Source of the DNA: Streptomyces luomodiensis
GTDB taxonomy: Bacteria > Actinomycetota > Actinomycetes > Streptomycetales > Streptomycetaceae
Assembly: GCF_031679605.1 (NCBI RefSeq)
Contig: NZ_CP117522.1
Location: forward strand, 8,122,001-8,186,000
Direction of reading: 5' to 3'
DNA: 64,000 nt
The stretch's first letter is position 1. Every line of letters starts with the position of its first letter. Of the stretch, positions 8,041 to 20,500 are shown piece by piece. A model generated the notes under the pieces. It was not told the origin of the DNA. It ran no database searches and saw only the letters and a list, made by a program, of their open reading frames with translations. Both the position numbers and the translations under genes were made by a program.

Positions 8041-9062
8041 CCCCCACACCCACCCTCTACGTCCAGGACGTGACCCTGCGGGACGGCATGCACGCCGTCC
8101 GCCACCGCTACACCGTCGACCAGGCCCGCACCGTCGCCACCGCCCTCGACGCGGCCGGGGTCGCCGCGATCGAGATCGCCCACGGCGACGGCCTGTCCGG
8201 CTCCAGCATCACCTACGGCGTCGGCGCGCACACCGACTGGGAGTGGATCGAAGCCGTCTGCGACGCCGTCGAGCACGCGGTGCCCACCACGCTGCTGCTG
8301 CCCGGTATCGGCACCCTGCACGACCTGCGCCGGGCCCACGCGCTCGGCATCCGCTCGGTCCGCGTCGCCACCCACTGCACCGAGGCCGACATCTCCGCCC
8401 AGCACATCGCCGCCGCCCGCGAGCTCGGCATGGACGTGGCCGGTTTCCTGATGATGTCCCACATGGCCGAACCGGCCGAACTGGCCCGCCAGGCCAAGCT
8501 GATGGAGTCCTACGGCGCCCACTGCGTGTACGTCACCGACTCCGGCGGCCGGCTCACCATGGACGGCGTCCGGGACCGGTTCCGCGCCTACCGCGATGTG
8601 CTGGACCCGGCCACCGGACTGGGCATCCACGCCCATCACAACCTCGGGCTGGGCGTGGCCAACTCGGTCGTCGCCGTCGAGAACGGCGTCACCCGCGTCG
8701 ACGCCTCCCTCGCCGGCCAGGGCGCCGGAGCCGGCAACTGCCCACTGGAGGCGTTCATCGCGGTCGCCGACCTGATGGGCTGGGAGCACGGCTGCGACCT
8801 GTTCCCCTTGATGGACGCCGCCGACGACGTGGTACGCCCACTCCAGGACCGCGACGTGCGCGTCGACCGCGAGACCCTCACCCTCGGCTACGCGGGCGTC
8901 TACTCCAGCTTCCTGCGCCACGCCGAGGCGGCCGCCCACCGGTACGGCCTCGACACCCGCACGATCCTCGTCGAAGTGGGCCGGCGCAAGATGGTCGGCG
9001 GCCAGGAGGACATGATCACCGACATCGCGCTCGACCTGGCCGCGCGGCACACCGCCGGCTGA
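8037..9062 (+). CDS. 4-hydroxy-2-oxovalerate aldolase
   Basis: DmpG/MhpE-type class II pyruvate aldolase of 341 residues, cleaving 4-hydroxy-2-oxovalerate to pyruvate and acetaldehyde. The HMGL-like TIM barrel is marked by [12 protein letters not shown] (about residues 9-20, with the catalytic Arg-Asp) and the metal-binding HAHHN motif near residue 200. Acetaldehyde would pass directly to the dehydrogenase encoded just upstream. It is the last gene of the operon, followed by a perfect palindrome at 9069-9094. No ring-cleavage dioxygenase or hydrolase is encoded in this window, so the substrate must come from elsewhere. Confidence 0.93.
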   Translation: MTPTPTLYVQDVTLRDGMHAVRHRYTVDQARTVATALDAAGVAAIEIAHGDGLSGSSITYGVGAHTDWEWIEAVCDAVEHAVPTTLLLPGIGTLHDLRRAHALGIRSVRVATHCTEADISAQHIAAARELGMDVAGFLMMSHMAEPAELARQAKLMESYGAHCVYVTDSGGRLTMDGVRDRFRAYRDVLDPATGLGIHAHHNLGLGVANSVVAVENGVTRVDASLAGQGAGAGNCPLEAFIAVADLMGWEHGCDLFPLMDAADDVVRPLQDRDVRVDRETLTLGYAGVYSSFLRHAEAAAHRYGLDTRTILVEVGRRKMVGGQEDMITDIALDLAARHTAG

Positions 9063-9068
9063 CCGCGA

Positions 9069-9094
9069 GGGGCGCCCCCGGCCGGGGGCGCCCC
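9069..9094. terminator. Bidirectional terminator between aldolase and PKS genes
   Basis: A perfect 26-base palindrome with arms GGGGCGCCCCCGG and its complement lies between the convergent aldolase and PKS stop codons. Confidence 0.7.
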
Positions 9095-9106
9095 ACGCGG
9101 CGCGTG

Positions 9107-12100
9107 TCAGCCGGGCATGGTGAGCCAGTCGGCGATGTGGCCGGCGGTGGTGGCGGCGTGCTGGTTGACGAGGGTGAAGTGGTTGCCCGAAGCGGTGAGC
9201 GTGGTGGTGAGGTGCGGAAGGACCGTCTGCCAGTCGGGCGGCACCGGATCCGTCCCGTCCGGCACGGGGAAGGGGTCCGAGGCACGCAGGAGCAGGGTCG
9301 GGAAGGGGGTCGGCACGGGGGCCCACGTACGCAGCAGCCGTTCCATCCAGGCGTAGGCGGACAGGTCGGTGGCGGTGTAGCCGTCGGTGAGGTGCTCGCG
9401 TGCGTACAGCCCGTGCCACAGGTGGGGTTGGAGCGCTCGGGCGGTGGCGGACTCCAGGATGTAGGTGTCCACGAGGACGACCGCCCGTACGGGGGTGCCG
9501 CGGTCGGCGAGACGGCGGGCCGTCTCGTGCGCGAGGATGCCGCCGGACGAGGTGCCCAGGAGGATCACCGGCTCGGCGGTGTCGCCGCCGGTGCTCGCGA
9601 CCACGGCTCGGGCCAGCCCTTCGACGAGTGCTTCCCGGGTGGCGGGCAGTTCCTCGTCGGTGCCGAAGCCGGGAGGCGTCAGACAGGAGACCGACCAGTC
9701 GTCGGGGAGCGCTTGGGCGAGCGCGTAGTAGGTGTGGGGCCCGGTGAGGGGAACGATGGGGGCCACGCAGAACACGTGGGTGCCCGAGGTGCCGGTGGTG
9801 AGCCGGTCGACCGTGGGCGGGAGGGGCCCACTGCCCTTGGGCCGGAGGGCGGCGAGGTCCAGGAGCAGGGTCTCGGCCTCGTTCACCCGGCCCGTCCGCA
9901 TGGCCTCGCGGTGGAGCCGGGTGACCAGGTCGGCCGTCGGGACGACATCGGTGGCGCCGTCCTGTGCCGACGGCGCGGCGAGGTGGTCGAGGAGATGGTC
10001 GGCCAGGTCGGCCGGGGTGGGGTGGGTGAGGACGACGGTGCTGGGCAGCGGCGTGCCCAGTGCCGCGGCAAGCCGGTTGCGCAGGTCGACCGCCGCGAGG
10101 GAGTCCATGCCGTGGTCGCGGAACGCCGAGTGCTCGCCGATCGCCTCGCCGGACGAGTGGCCGAGAGCCACGGCGGCCTCGCTCCGCACCAGGTCCAGGA
10201 GGTCCCTGCGCCGTTCCCCGGCGGGAAGGCTCCGCAGTCGCACCGCGAACTCGCCGTCGCGGCTCGGGGCCGCGGGCACGGCGAGGGACCGTGCCTCCGG
10301 AAGCTCGCCGAAGAACGGGCGGGAGCCGGCCGCGGTGACGACGGAGAGATAGCGCTCCCAGTCGATGTCGGCGACCGTCAGCGTGGTCCGCTGCTCATGC
10401 AGCGCCTGGGCGAGCCCGGCCAGGGCCACGTCGCCGTCGAGGAAGGCCATCCCGCTGCGGATGAGGTGCTCGCCGTCCTGCCGGTTCAGCCGCGGGCGGG
10501 CCTCCTCCCAGGGGCTGAAGGAGATCGCCGTCGCACAGGCGCCGCGGGCGCTGCGCTGTGCCGCCAGCGCCTCCAGATACGCGTCGCCCGCCGCCTGCGC
10601 CCCGTGGTCGCCGATGCCCCAGACACCGGCCAGTGAGGAGAAGAGCACGAAGGCGTCCAGCGGGGTGTCGCCGAGCAGTTCGTCGAGGTGCGCGGCGCCC
10701 GCCACCTTGGCGCGCACCGCGTCGGCGACCTGCGCGAGGTTCGCCGTGCCGAGGGGGCCGAGGGCGCGGGTCCCCGCCGTGTGCACCACCGCGCGCACCG
10801 GAGTGCCGTCCGTGGAGAGCCGGTCGAGCACCGCGGCCACGGCGGCCCGGTCGGTCACATCACACCGCACCACCTCGACGCTCGTCCCCTGGGCGGTCAG
10901 CTCGGCCGCCAACTCGGCCGCGCCCGGTGCCGCGAGGCCGCTCCGGCTCAGCAGCACCAGGTGCCCGGCTCCCTGCCGGGCCAGCCAGCGGGCGACCCGG
11001 CTGCCGAGCGTCCCGGTGCCGCCGGTCACCAGGGTCGTGCCGCCGGGCACCCAGGTGCCGGGCGCGTCGGCCGGTGCCGCCGCCCGCTCCAGCCGCCGGA
11101 CGAGCACGCCCGAGGAGCGCACCGCCGCCTGTTCGTCTCCCGGGCCCGCCGCGAGCAGCGCGGCGAACCGCCTGGCCGCCTCGGGGTCGAGCCGCTCCGG
11201 CAGGTCGGCCAGCCCGCCCCGCAGCGATGTCGCCTCCACGGCCGCGGTGCGCCCGAGTCCGAGGACCATCGCCTGCCGCGGGTCGCGCACCGGGTCGGCC
11301 GGGCCGGTCGAGACCGCGCCACGGGTCACCGTCCACAGCGGCAGCTCGGCGCCGGCCCCCATCAGCGCCTGGATCAGCGACACGGTCAGCGCCAGACCGG
11401 CGGGCAGTACGGGCTCGCCGCTGTCCGCCTCCTCGGCCGCCGCGAGCAGCGACAGCACTCCGGCCGTGCCGTCGAGGTCGCCGAGCCGTTCCGCCAGCAC
11501 CTCGGGATCGGCGCAGGTCCCGTCGAGGACCACCCGGTCCACCCGGGCGCCGTGCGCGGTCAGCGCGGACACCACATCGGCGTCGTCGATGCCATCGGTG
11601 GTGAGGACCCGCCAGGTTCCGGTCAGTGCGGGGGCGGCGGGGACCCGCAGCGGCGTCCACACCGTCCGGTAGCGCCGCGCGCTGGTCAGGGTGTGCTCGT
11701 CCTGCCGCCTGCGCCACGCCGACAGCGCCGGGAGCACCGCGTCGAGCGCGTCCTTGTACTCGGTGTACTCGGCTTCGAGGCCGAGCAGGGTGGCGACCGC
11801 GGTGGCATCGCCTTGGCCCACGGCCTCCCACAGCGGCTCGTCGGCGGAGTGGGTCCGTCCGGGCGTGGTGGCGGGCGGGGCGCTCCAGTATGTCTCGTGC
11901 TGGAAGGCGTAGGTGGGCAGGTCCACCGTGCGGCCACCGGACAGCACCATGCCCCAGTCGACGGGCACGCCGTGGGCATGGGCCTCCCCGAGCGCGCGAA
12001 GGACGCGGTCCCATCCACCGTCGTCGCGGCGCAGGGTGCCCAGGGTGACCGCCGGGCTGCCCGCGTGCTCGATGATCTCGCTGGTGCCGACCGCGAGCAC

Positions 12101-14518
12101 CGGATGCGGGCCGACCTCGATCATGGCCCCGTAGCCCTCGCGTACGAGAGCCGCCATGGTCTCGGCGAAGGACACGGTCTGCCGCAGATTCCGGCACCAG
12201 TACCGGGCGTCCAGCTCTTCGGTGTTCAGCCGGTTCCCCGTCACCGTGGAGTAGAACGGCACGTCCGACGGGCGGGGCCGTACCGGTGCCAGCAGTTCGA
12301 GCAGCTCTGCCTCGATCTCGTCGATCTGCGCCGAGTGGGCGGCGAAGTCCACCCCGCCCAGCCGCCAGCGCATGATCCTGGCGGCCGACAGACCGCGTTC
12401 GACCTCGTCGAGCGCGGCCGGATCGCCGGAGAGCGTCACCGTCCTCGGTCCGTTGACCGCCGCGATCGACACCGCGCCGGACGTCCCGTCCAGCAACTCC
12501 CGTACCCGCTCCGGCGTTGCCATCACCGACATCATCGCGCCGCGCCCGGACAGGCGCTCGTGGATGAGCCGGCTGCGCAGCGCCACCACGCGGGCACCGT
12601 CGTCCAGCGACAGACCGCCGCTGACGCAGGCGGCGGCGACCTCGCCCTGGGAGTGGCCGATCACGGCGGCCGGTTCGACGCCGAACGAGCGCCAGAGGGC
12701 GGCGAGCGAGACCATGACCGTCCACAGCACGGGCTGGAGCACATCGGGCCGCCCGTCCATCGGGGGAGCGCCGGACTCGCCGCGCAGCACACCGGTGGGC
12801 GACCAGTCGAGGTACGGGGCGAGGGCCGCCTCGCACGCCGCGACGCGGTCGGCGAAGACGGGGGAGACATCGAGCAGTTCGGCCGCCATCCCCGCCCATG
12901 CCGCGTCCTGCCCGGGGAACACGAAGACCACCGGACGGCGCTCGCCCGCCGTGCCCCGCACCACGGCGGGCGACGAAGTGCCCTCGGCCAGGGCCGCCAG
13001 GCTCCCACGCAGCGCCGCCAGGTCGTCGCCCACCAGCACCGCCCGGTGCTCGAACGTGGCACGGGTCGTGGCCAGTGAATACCCGACGTCCACGGGCCGC
13101 AGTCCGGGGTGGTCGTCCAGGTGTGCGAGGAGTTTCGCGGCCTGGGCGCGCAGCGCTCCGGCCGACGTGCCGGACAGTGGCCAGGCCACCGGCCGGTCCG
13201 GCGCGGGATCCGCGAGCGCGGGTCGACCGGCGGGCCGTGGGGGCTGCTCCAGGATGGCGTGGGCGTTGGTCCCGCTCATGCCGAACGCCGACACCGCGCA
13301 CCGCCGCGGCCGGCCGAGGTCGGGCCACGGCGCGGCCTCGGTCAGCAGCCTGAGCGCGCCCGAGTCCCAGTCGACGCGGGAGGACGGTTCGGTGACGTGC
13401 AGGGTCTTCGGCAGCTCGCCGTGGAGCATCGCCATCACCATCTTGATGACCCCCGCGACACCGGCGGCCACCTGGGTGTGTCCGATGTTGGACTTGACCG
13501 AGCCGACCAGCAGCGGCGGATTGCCGCCCCGGTCCTGGCCGTAGGTGGACAGCAGGGCATGGGCCTCGATCGGATCGCCCAGCGCGGTGCCGGTTCCGTG
13601 TGCCTCGACCGCGTCGACATCGGACGCCGACAGCCCGCTGTTGGCGAGAGCCTGCCGGATGACCCGCTGCTGGGCCGGTCCGCTCGGCGCGGTCAGCCCG
13701 TTGGACGCACCGTCGGAGTTCACCGCCGATCCGCGGACGACCGCCAGCACCCGGTGGCCGTGCCGGACCGCGTCCGACAGCCTCTCCAGCACCAGCAGAC
13801 CGGCGCCTTCGGCGATGCCCATGCCGTCCGCCGACTCGGCGAACGCCTTGCACCGCCCGTCGGGCGCCACGACCCGGTGCCTGCTCAGCGAGACGAGGGT
13901 GTCGGGGCCGGTCAGCACCGTGGCGCCGCCGGCGAGGGCGAGGGTGCTCTCCCCCGAGCGCAGCGACTGGCACGCCATATGCAGCGCGACCAGGGACGAC
14001 GAGCAGGCCGTGTCCACCGTCACGGCCGGCCCGCCCAGGTCGAACAGGTAGGCGAGGCGGCCCGACAGCACGCTCGGGAGGGTGCCGGTGAGCTGATAGC
14101 CGTCGGAGTCCGCGGACACGTCCGCGCCGTAACTCTGGGCGGTCGCCGAGACGAAGGTGCCCGTCGTGCTGCCCCGCAGGGACGTGGGGTCGATCCCGGC
14201 GCGTTCGAACGCCTCCCAGGCCAGCTCCAGCAGCATCCGCTGCTGCGGGTCCATCGCGGCGGCCTCGCGCGGGGAGATGCCGAAGAACGCCGCGTCGAAC
14301 TCGGCCGCGCCGTCGAGGAAGCCGCCCGCCGCCGAGTAGGTCGTGCCCGTGCGGTCCGGGTCGGGGTGGTACACACCCGGACCCCAGCCGCGGTCGGCGG
14401 GCAGCGGAGACGTGGCGTCCACGCCCTCGGCCAGCAGCTCCCACAGCTGCTCGGGCGAGCGCACCCGGCCGGGGAACCGGCAGCTCATTCCGATGATCGC
14501 GATCGGCTCCTCAGCGGG
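9107..14518 (-). other. PKS extension module 2 KS-AT-KR(inactive)-ACP-TE
   Basis: Residues about 2755-4557. KS2 is canonical. AT2 keeps Ser3377 and His3482, but its first motif reads GQDAAW instead of GQGSQW, and the specificity motif is FAAH, neither HAFH nor YASH. KR2 keeps the NADPH site TGGTGTLG but has Gln4062 for the catalytic Tyr and Asp4066 for the following Asn, and WGPW is FSPW. The TE has GTSSGG with Ser4411 in place of the usual GHSxGG, plus His4534. Confidence 0.85.
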
Positions 14519-17500
14519 TGCCCCGGCCGTCGGGCCCGCCGCCGCGGTCGGGGCCGGCTCGGCGCCCTCCGCTCGCTCGTCGGCGCCGCCGTACAGTGCG
14601 GTCCACAGATGGCCGGCCAGGGCGTCGGGCGTCGGGTGATCGTAGACCAGGGTCGACGGCAGGCTCAGGCCGGTCCGTTTCCGCAACGCGTTCCGCAACT
14701 GGCCGGCGGTCAGCGAGTCGAAGCCCATGTCCTTGAACGTCCGCCCGCTCGCGACCGCCAGGGGATCCGCGTGCCCGAGCACCGACGCCACCTGCTCACG
14801 CACCAACTGGGACAGGGCGGCACGGGTCTGGTCGGCCGTCAGCCCGGTCGGCAGACCGGAGCCGCGCTCGGTGGCCGCCGCCCGGCGGGCGGTTCCGGCG
14901 GGGACCAAGCCGCGCAGGACGGCGGGCACGGTGTGCCGCGCGCGCAGGGCGGCCCGGTCGACGCGTGCCGCGACGACGACGGCTTCGTCCACCGCGCCCG
15001 CGGCGTCGAACCAGGCCAACCCCTGATCGACGGGGAGCGTCGGCAGCCCGGCCGCGGTGATCCGCCGCAGCTGGGCGTCGCTCAGCGCGGCGGACATCCC
15101 GCTGTCCTGGGGCCACGGCCCCCAGCCGATGGACAGGCCCGCGAGCCCTTCGGCGGTCCGCCGCCGCGCCAGCGCGTCCAGGAACGCGTTCGCCGCGGTG
15201 TAACCGGCCTGCCCCGCGTTGCCGAGGACGCCGAACACCGAGGAGAACACCACGAACGCGCTCAGACCCAGGTCACGGGTCAGCTCGTGCAGATGCCACG
15301 CGCCGTCCAGCTTCGGGCGGAACACCGTGTCCAGCCGGTCCGGAGTCAGCGCCGCGACCAGTCCGTCGTCGAGCACACCGGCGGCGTGCACCACACCGGT
15401 CAGCGGGTGCTCGTCCGGGATCGCCGTCAGCAGGGCGGCAACGGCCGCACGGTCGGAGACATCGCAGGCGACGGCGGTCACCCGTGCGCCCCGCCCGCTC
15501 AGCTCGGCCAGCAGTTCCCCGGCGCCCTCGGTGTCGGCCCCCCGACGGCCGGCCAGCACCAGGTGGCGCACCCCGTGCGCGGTGACCAGGTGCCGGGCGA
15601 TCAGCGCGCCGAGACCGCCGAGGCCGCCGGTGATCAGCACGGTGCCGTCGCCACCCCACACCATCTCCGGCGCCACCGGGTCCGTGACCTCGACGGAGGC
15701 CAGTCGAGGGATCAGCAACCGCCCGTGGCGCAGCGCCAGTTCGGGCTCATCGCGGTCCGGCGCCGCGCGGAGTGCCGCCACGGCGGCCGGCACCGGATCA
15801 TCGTCGTCCGCGGGGTCCAGGTCGAGCAGGACGAACCGGCCGGGGCTCTCCTGCCGGGCCGATCGCACCAGCCCCCACACCGCGGCCGCCACCACGTCGG
15901 GGGCCGCGCCGGGTGCCGTGGCCACCGCTCCGCGGGTCACGAACACCACCCGCGCGGGCCCGCCGTCACCGGCCTCGGCCGCGTCGGCCGCCTCGTCCGC
16001 GTCGGCCGCTTCCAAGTGTTGTCGCACTGTGTCGAGCACGGACGCGGTGACGGTACGGACCGCCTCCGGCACCGGCACGCCGACCGGCGCGGCGACCGGG
16101 ACCAGCACCGCCTCCCCGGCCGCCACCGGGTCGTGCCCCGCGGTGTCCGGCGCCGGGGCGGGCAGCCAGTCCAGGCGCAGCAGCGGCCGCGCCGCCGTGG
16201 CCGCCGGGGGGCGGACGTCCGGCGAACGCAGCGTCAGCGTGCGCACGGTCGCCACCGGATCGCCCGCGGTGTCGGCGGCGGTCAGCGTGACCGTGTCGTC
16301 GCCCGTCCTGCTCATCCGTACCCGCAGCACCGACGCGCCCACGGCGTGCAGGGACACCCCGGACCAGCTCGCCGGCAGCCGTCCGCCGTCCGGGCCGTCG
16401 AGCACGGCCGGCGAGGCCAGGTGCAGCGCCGCGTCCAGCAGGGCGGGATGGAGGCGGAAGGCGTCGGCCTCGTCGGCGAGCGCCTCGGGAAGCGCGACCT
16501 CGGCCAGGACCTCGTCGCCGGCCCTCCAGGCCGCCCGGACGGCCCGGAACGCTGGCCCGTAGGCGAGCCCGGCGGCGCGCCGCCGCTCATAGAACGCGTC
16601 GAGATCGACGGGTACGGCGTCCGCGGGCGGCCACGCCCGCCGGTCATGGGCGTCGGCCGCGGGGGCGCCCGGCGCGAGCGTGCCCGTGGCGTGCCGCGTC
16701 CAGGGCACGTCGGGTGCGCCGACGGGCCGCGAGTGGATACTCAGGGTGCGCCGGCCGTCGTCGCCGGGACCACCGAGCGCCACCTGGATCCGCACCCCGC
16801 CGTCGTCCCGCCCGGACAACACCAGCGGTGCGACCAGGGTCAGCTCCTCGACGAGGGCGCAGCCGACCTCGTCGCCCGTCCGTATCGCCAGCTCGACGAA
16901 TCCGGCGGCGGGGAAGGTCACCTGCCCGGCCACCACATGGTCGGCCAGCCATGGACGCGCCGCCACCGACAGCAGGCCGGTGTACAGCAGACCACCGGTC
17001 TCGGGCAGTTCCACGACCGCGCCGAGCAGCGGATGGTCCACACCGCCGAGCCCCGCCGGGACCGCACCGGTCGCCGATGTGCCGGCGACGGGCGTGGTCC
17101 AGTACCGCTCCCGCTGGAACGCGTAGGTCGGCAGCGCGATCCGGCGCGCGCCGGTACCGGCGAACAGTTCGGCCCACCGGATCGGTACACCCCGCACATA
17201 CAGCCGGGCGGCGGCCGTCAGTGCCGTGGACTCCTCGCCGCGGTCCTTGCCCAGCAGGGACACGGCCTCCACCCGCGCCACGTCGGGCAGGGCGTCCTGC
17301 GCCAGCACCGACAGCGTGGCGTCCGGGCCCAGTTCGAGGAAGGTGCGCGCACCGGCCCGTGCCGCGGCGCCGACCGCGTCGGCGAACCGCACGGTCAGCA
17401 CGATGTGCTGAACCCAGTGGTCGGCGGTGCCGATCCGCTCACCGGTGACGGTCGAGATGATCGGGATACGCGGCTCGCCGAAGGCCAGACCCTTGGCGAC

Positions 17501-20500
17501 CGTGCGGAAGTCCTCCAGCATCGGCGCCATCAGCGGGGAGTGGAACGCGTGGCTGACCCGCAGCCGGGTCACCGTGTGGCCGTCGGCGGCGAAGCGGTCC
17601 GCGATGGCCTCCACCTCGCCGGCGTCCCCGGAGACCACCACCGCCCGCGGTCCGTTGACGGCGGCGAGTCCCACCCGGTCCCCGCAGCCGGCGAGCAGCG
17701 GCGTCACCTCGTCCTCGGTGGCCCGCAGCGCGACCATGGCCCCGCCCTCCGGAAGCGCCTGCATCAGCCGTCCGCGGGCGGCGACGAGGGTGCACGCGTC
17801 GGGCAGGGACAGCACCCCGGCCACATGCGCCGCCGCGATCTCCCCGACCGAATGCCCGATCAGCAGATCCGGCGCCACCCCCCAGGACTCCAGCAGCCGG
17901 AACAGGGCCACCTCGAGGGCGAACAGCGCGGGCTGGGCGTATGCGGTGCGGTTCAGCGCCTCCGCGTCGTCGCCGAACACCACCTCGCGCAGCGGCCGTT
18001 CCAGCTCGCCGTCCAGGAGTGCGCAGACCTCGTCCCACGCCGCCGCGAACACCGGGTACCGGGCGTGCAGTTCGCGTCCCATCCCCAGCCGCTGGGCGCC
18101 CTGGCCGGCGAACAACAGTGCCATCGGGCCGGGGTCGCCCGCCAGGCCCTCGGCCACCTTCCAAGGCCGCGCGGCGCCGTCCCCGGCGGTGTCCGTCGCG
18201 GCCAGGAGGACGGCGCGGTGCTCCAGTTCGGAGCGTGTCGTGGCCAGGGAGAAGCCGATGTCCGGCGCCGCCGCGCCGGTGTCGGCCACGAAGGCGGCCA
18301 GCCTGTCCAGCTGCCCGTCCAGCGCGGCCTGGGTACGCGCCGAGACCGGCCAGGGCACCACACCGGGCCGCGGCTCCGCCGGCGATCCGGCCGGTGGCCG
18401 CGCGCTGGGCCGGTCGGGCCGGTCCCGCGGTGGCTGTTCGACGATCACATGCGCGTTGGTGCCGCTGATCCCGAACGACGACACGCCCGCGCGGCGAGGT
18501 CGCTCGGCCGGTGGCCACGGGGTGGCCCCGGTGAGCAGTTCCACCGCGCCGGCCGACCAGTCCACCTGCGACGACGGCGCGTCCACATGCAGGGTCCGGG
18601 GCAAGACGCCGTGCCGCATCGCCAGGATCATCTTGATGACGCCCGCGACACCGGCGGCGGCCTGGGTGTGCCCGATGTTGGACTTGAGCGACCCCAGCAG
18701 CAGCGGACGGTCCGGGTCCCGGCCCTGTCCATAGGTGGCGAGCAGCGCCTGGGCCTCGATCGGGTCACCCAGCCGGGTGCCGGTGCCGTGCCCCTCCACC
18801 GCGTCCACGTCCGACGGGGCCAGGCCGGCACTGGCCAGGGCCTGGCCGATCACCTGCCGCTGCGCGATGCCGCTGGGCGCGGTCAGGCCGTTCGACGCCC
18901 CGTCCGAGTTGACCGCGGAACCGCGCAGCACCGCCAGCACCCGGTGGCCGGCCCGGACCGCGTCGGACAGCCTCTCCAGCACCAGGACGCCCACCCCCTC
19001 GGACCAGCCGGTGCCGTCCGCGGCCTCCGCGTACGCCTTGCAGCGGCCGTCGGGCGACAGGCCGCCCTGCCGGGCGAACTCCACGAAGATCCCGGGCTCC
19101 GACATCACGGTGACACCGCCGGCCAGCGCCAGGGAACACTCGCCACCGCGCAGCGCCTGCGCCGCCAGGTGCAGCGCCACCAGGGACGACGAGCACGCCG
19201 TGTCCACGGTCAGCGCGGGCCCCCGCAGCCCCAGGGCGTAGGCGACGCGGCCGGACAGGACGCTCGGCGACGTGCCGGTCAGCAGATACCCTTCCGCGGC
19301 ACCGGCGCCGTCCTTGAGCCGCGGACCGTAGTCCTGGGCCATCGCCCCGAGGAACACCCCGGTGCTGCTGCCGCGCAGTGACGACGGAGCGATCTCGGCC
19401 CGTTCCACCGCCTCCCAGCTCACCTCCAGGGCCAGCCGTTGCTGCGGGTCCATGGCTTCCGCCTCGCGCGGGGATATCCCGAACAGCGCCGCGTCGAAGC
19501 GGTCCGCGTCGTACAGGAACCCGCCCGGCCTGCCGGTCGCCACCATCTCCGGCGCCCATCCCCGGTTGACGGGCATGTCGGAGATGGCATCCGCCTCGCC
19601 CGACACCAGTTCCCACAGCTCCTCCGGTGAGGTCACCCCGCCCGGGTAGCGGCAGGCCATGCCCACGATCACCACCGGGTCGTCCTCCGGTACGGCGCGG
19701 GGCGCCGGCGACGCGTCACCGGTCACCGGGCCGGTGAGCCGCGTGGCCAGATGTTCCGCGCACGCGGCCGGCGTGGGATGGTCGAACAGCACGGTGTTGG
19801 GCACCCGCAGTCCGGTCGCGGCCCTCAGCCGGGTCGCCAGCTCCACCGTCATCGCCGAGTCGAAGCCCAGTTCCTTGAAGGGCCGCGCCGGGTCCACCCG
19901 CTCCGCGTCGGCGAAGCCCAGGACCACCGCCGTCTCCGCGCGGACCAGCCGTGCCACCTCGGCGCGGGTCCACCGGGCAGCGGATTCCCCACGCTCCGGC
20001 TCCGGATCGGTGGCGTGCCCGGTCACCGGCGCGGAAACGGCCGGAACGGCATCGCGCACCGCGACCTCGCCGGCCGCCTCCTGGAGCCAGTACCGCTCCC
20101 GCTGGAACGCGTACGTCGGCATGGCCACCCGCCGGGCACCGGTCCCGGTGAACAGCCGCGGCCAGTCCACCGGCACACCGCGCACGTACACCTCCGCCAG
20201 ACAGGTCAGGAACCGGTCGGCCCCGCCCAGTCCCCGGCGCAGCGTGCCGACGGTGACCGCCTTGACGTCGGCCGTGTCGATGACCTCCTGCACCGCGGCG
20301 GTCAGCACCGGGTGGGAGCTGACCTCGACGAAGACGCGATGGCCCTGGCCGAGCAGCGTCCGGACGGCCGGTTCGAAGCCGACGGTCCGCCGCAGATTGC
20401 GGTACCAGTACCCGGCGTCCATACCGGTGGTGTCCAGCCACTCGCCGGTCACCGTGGAGTAGAACGGCACCTCGGCCCGGCGCGGGCGGATGCCCTCCAG

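Noticed and set aside
6206..9062. Assignment of the hydratase operon to steroid degradation
   Set aside because: No steroid-ring genes or KstR-type regulator are visible, so only the general lower meta-cleavage role is supported.
10860..19381. Long open frames opposite or out of frame with the PKS
   Set aside because: They are Arg/Gly/Pro-rich without motifs; every part is covered by the PKS reading frame with clear domains.
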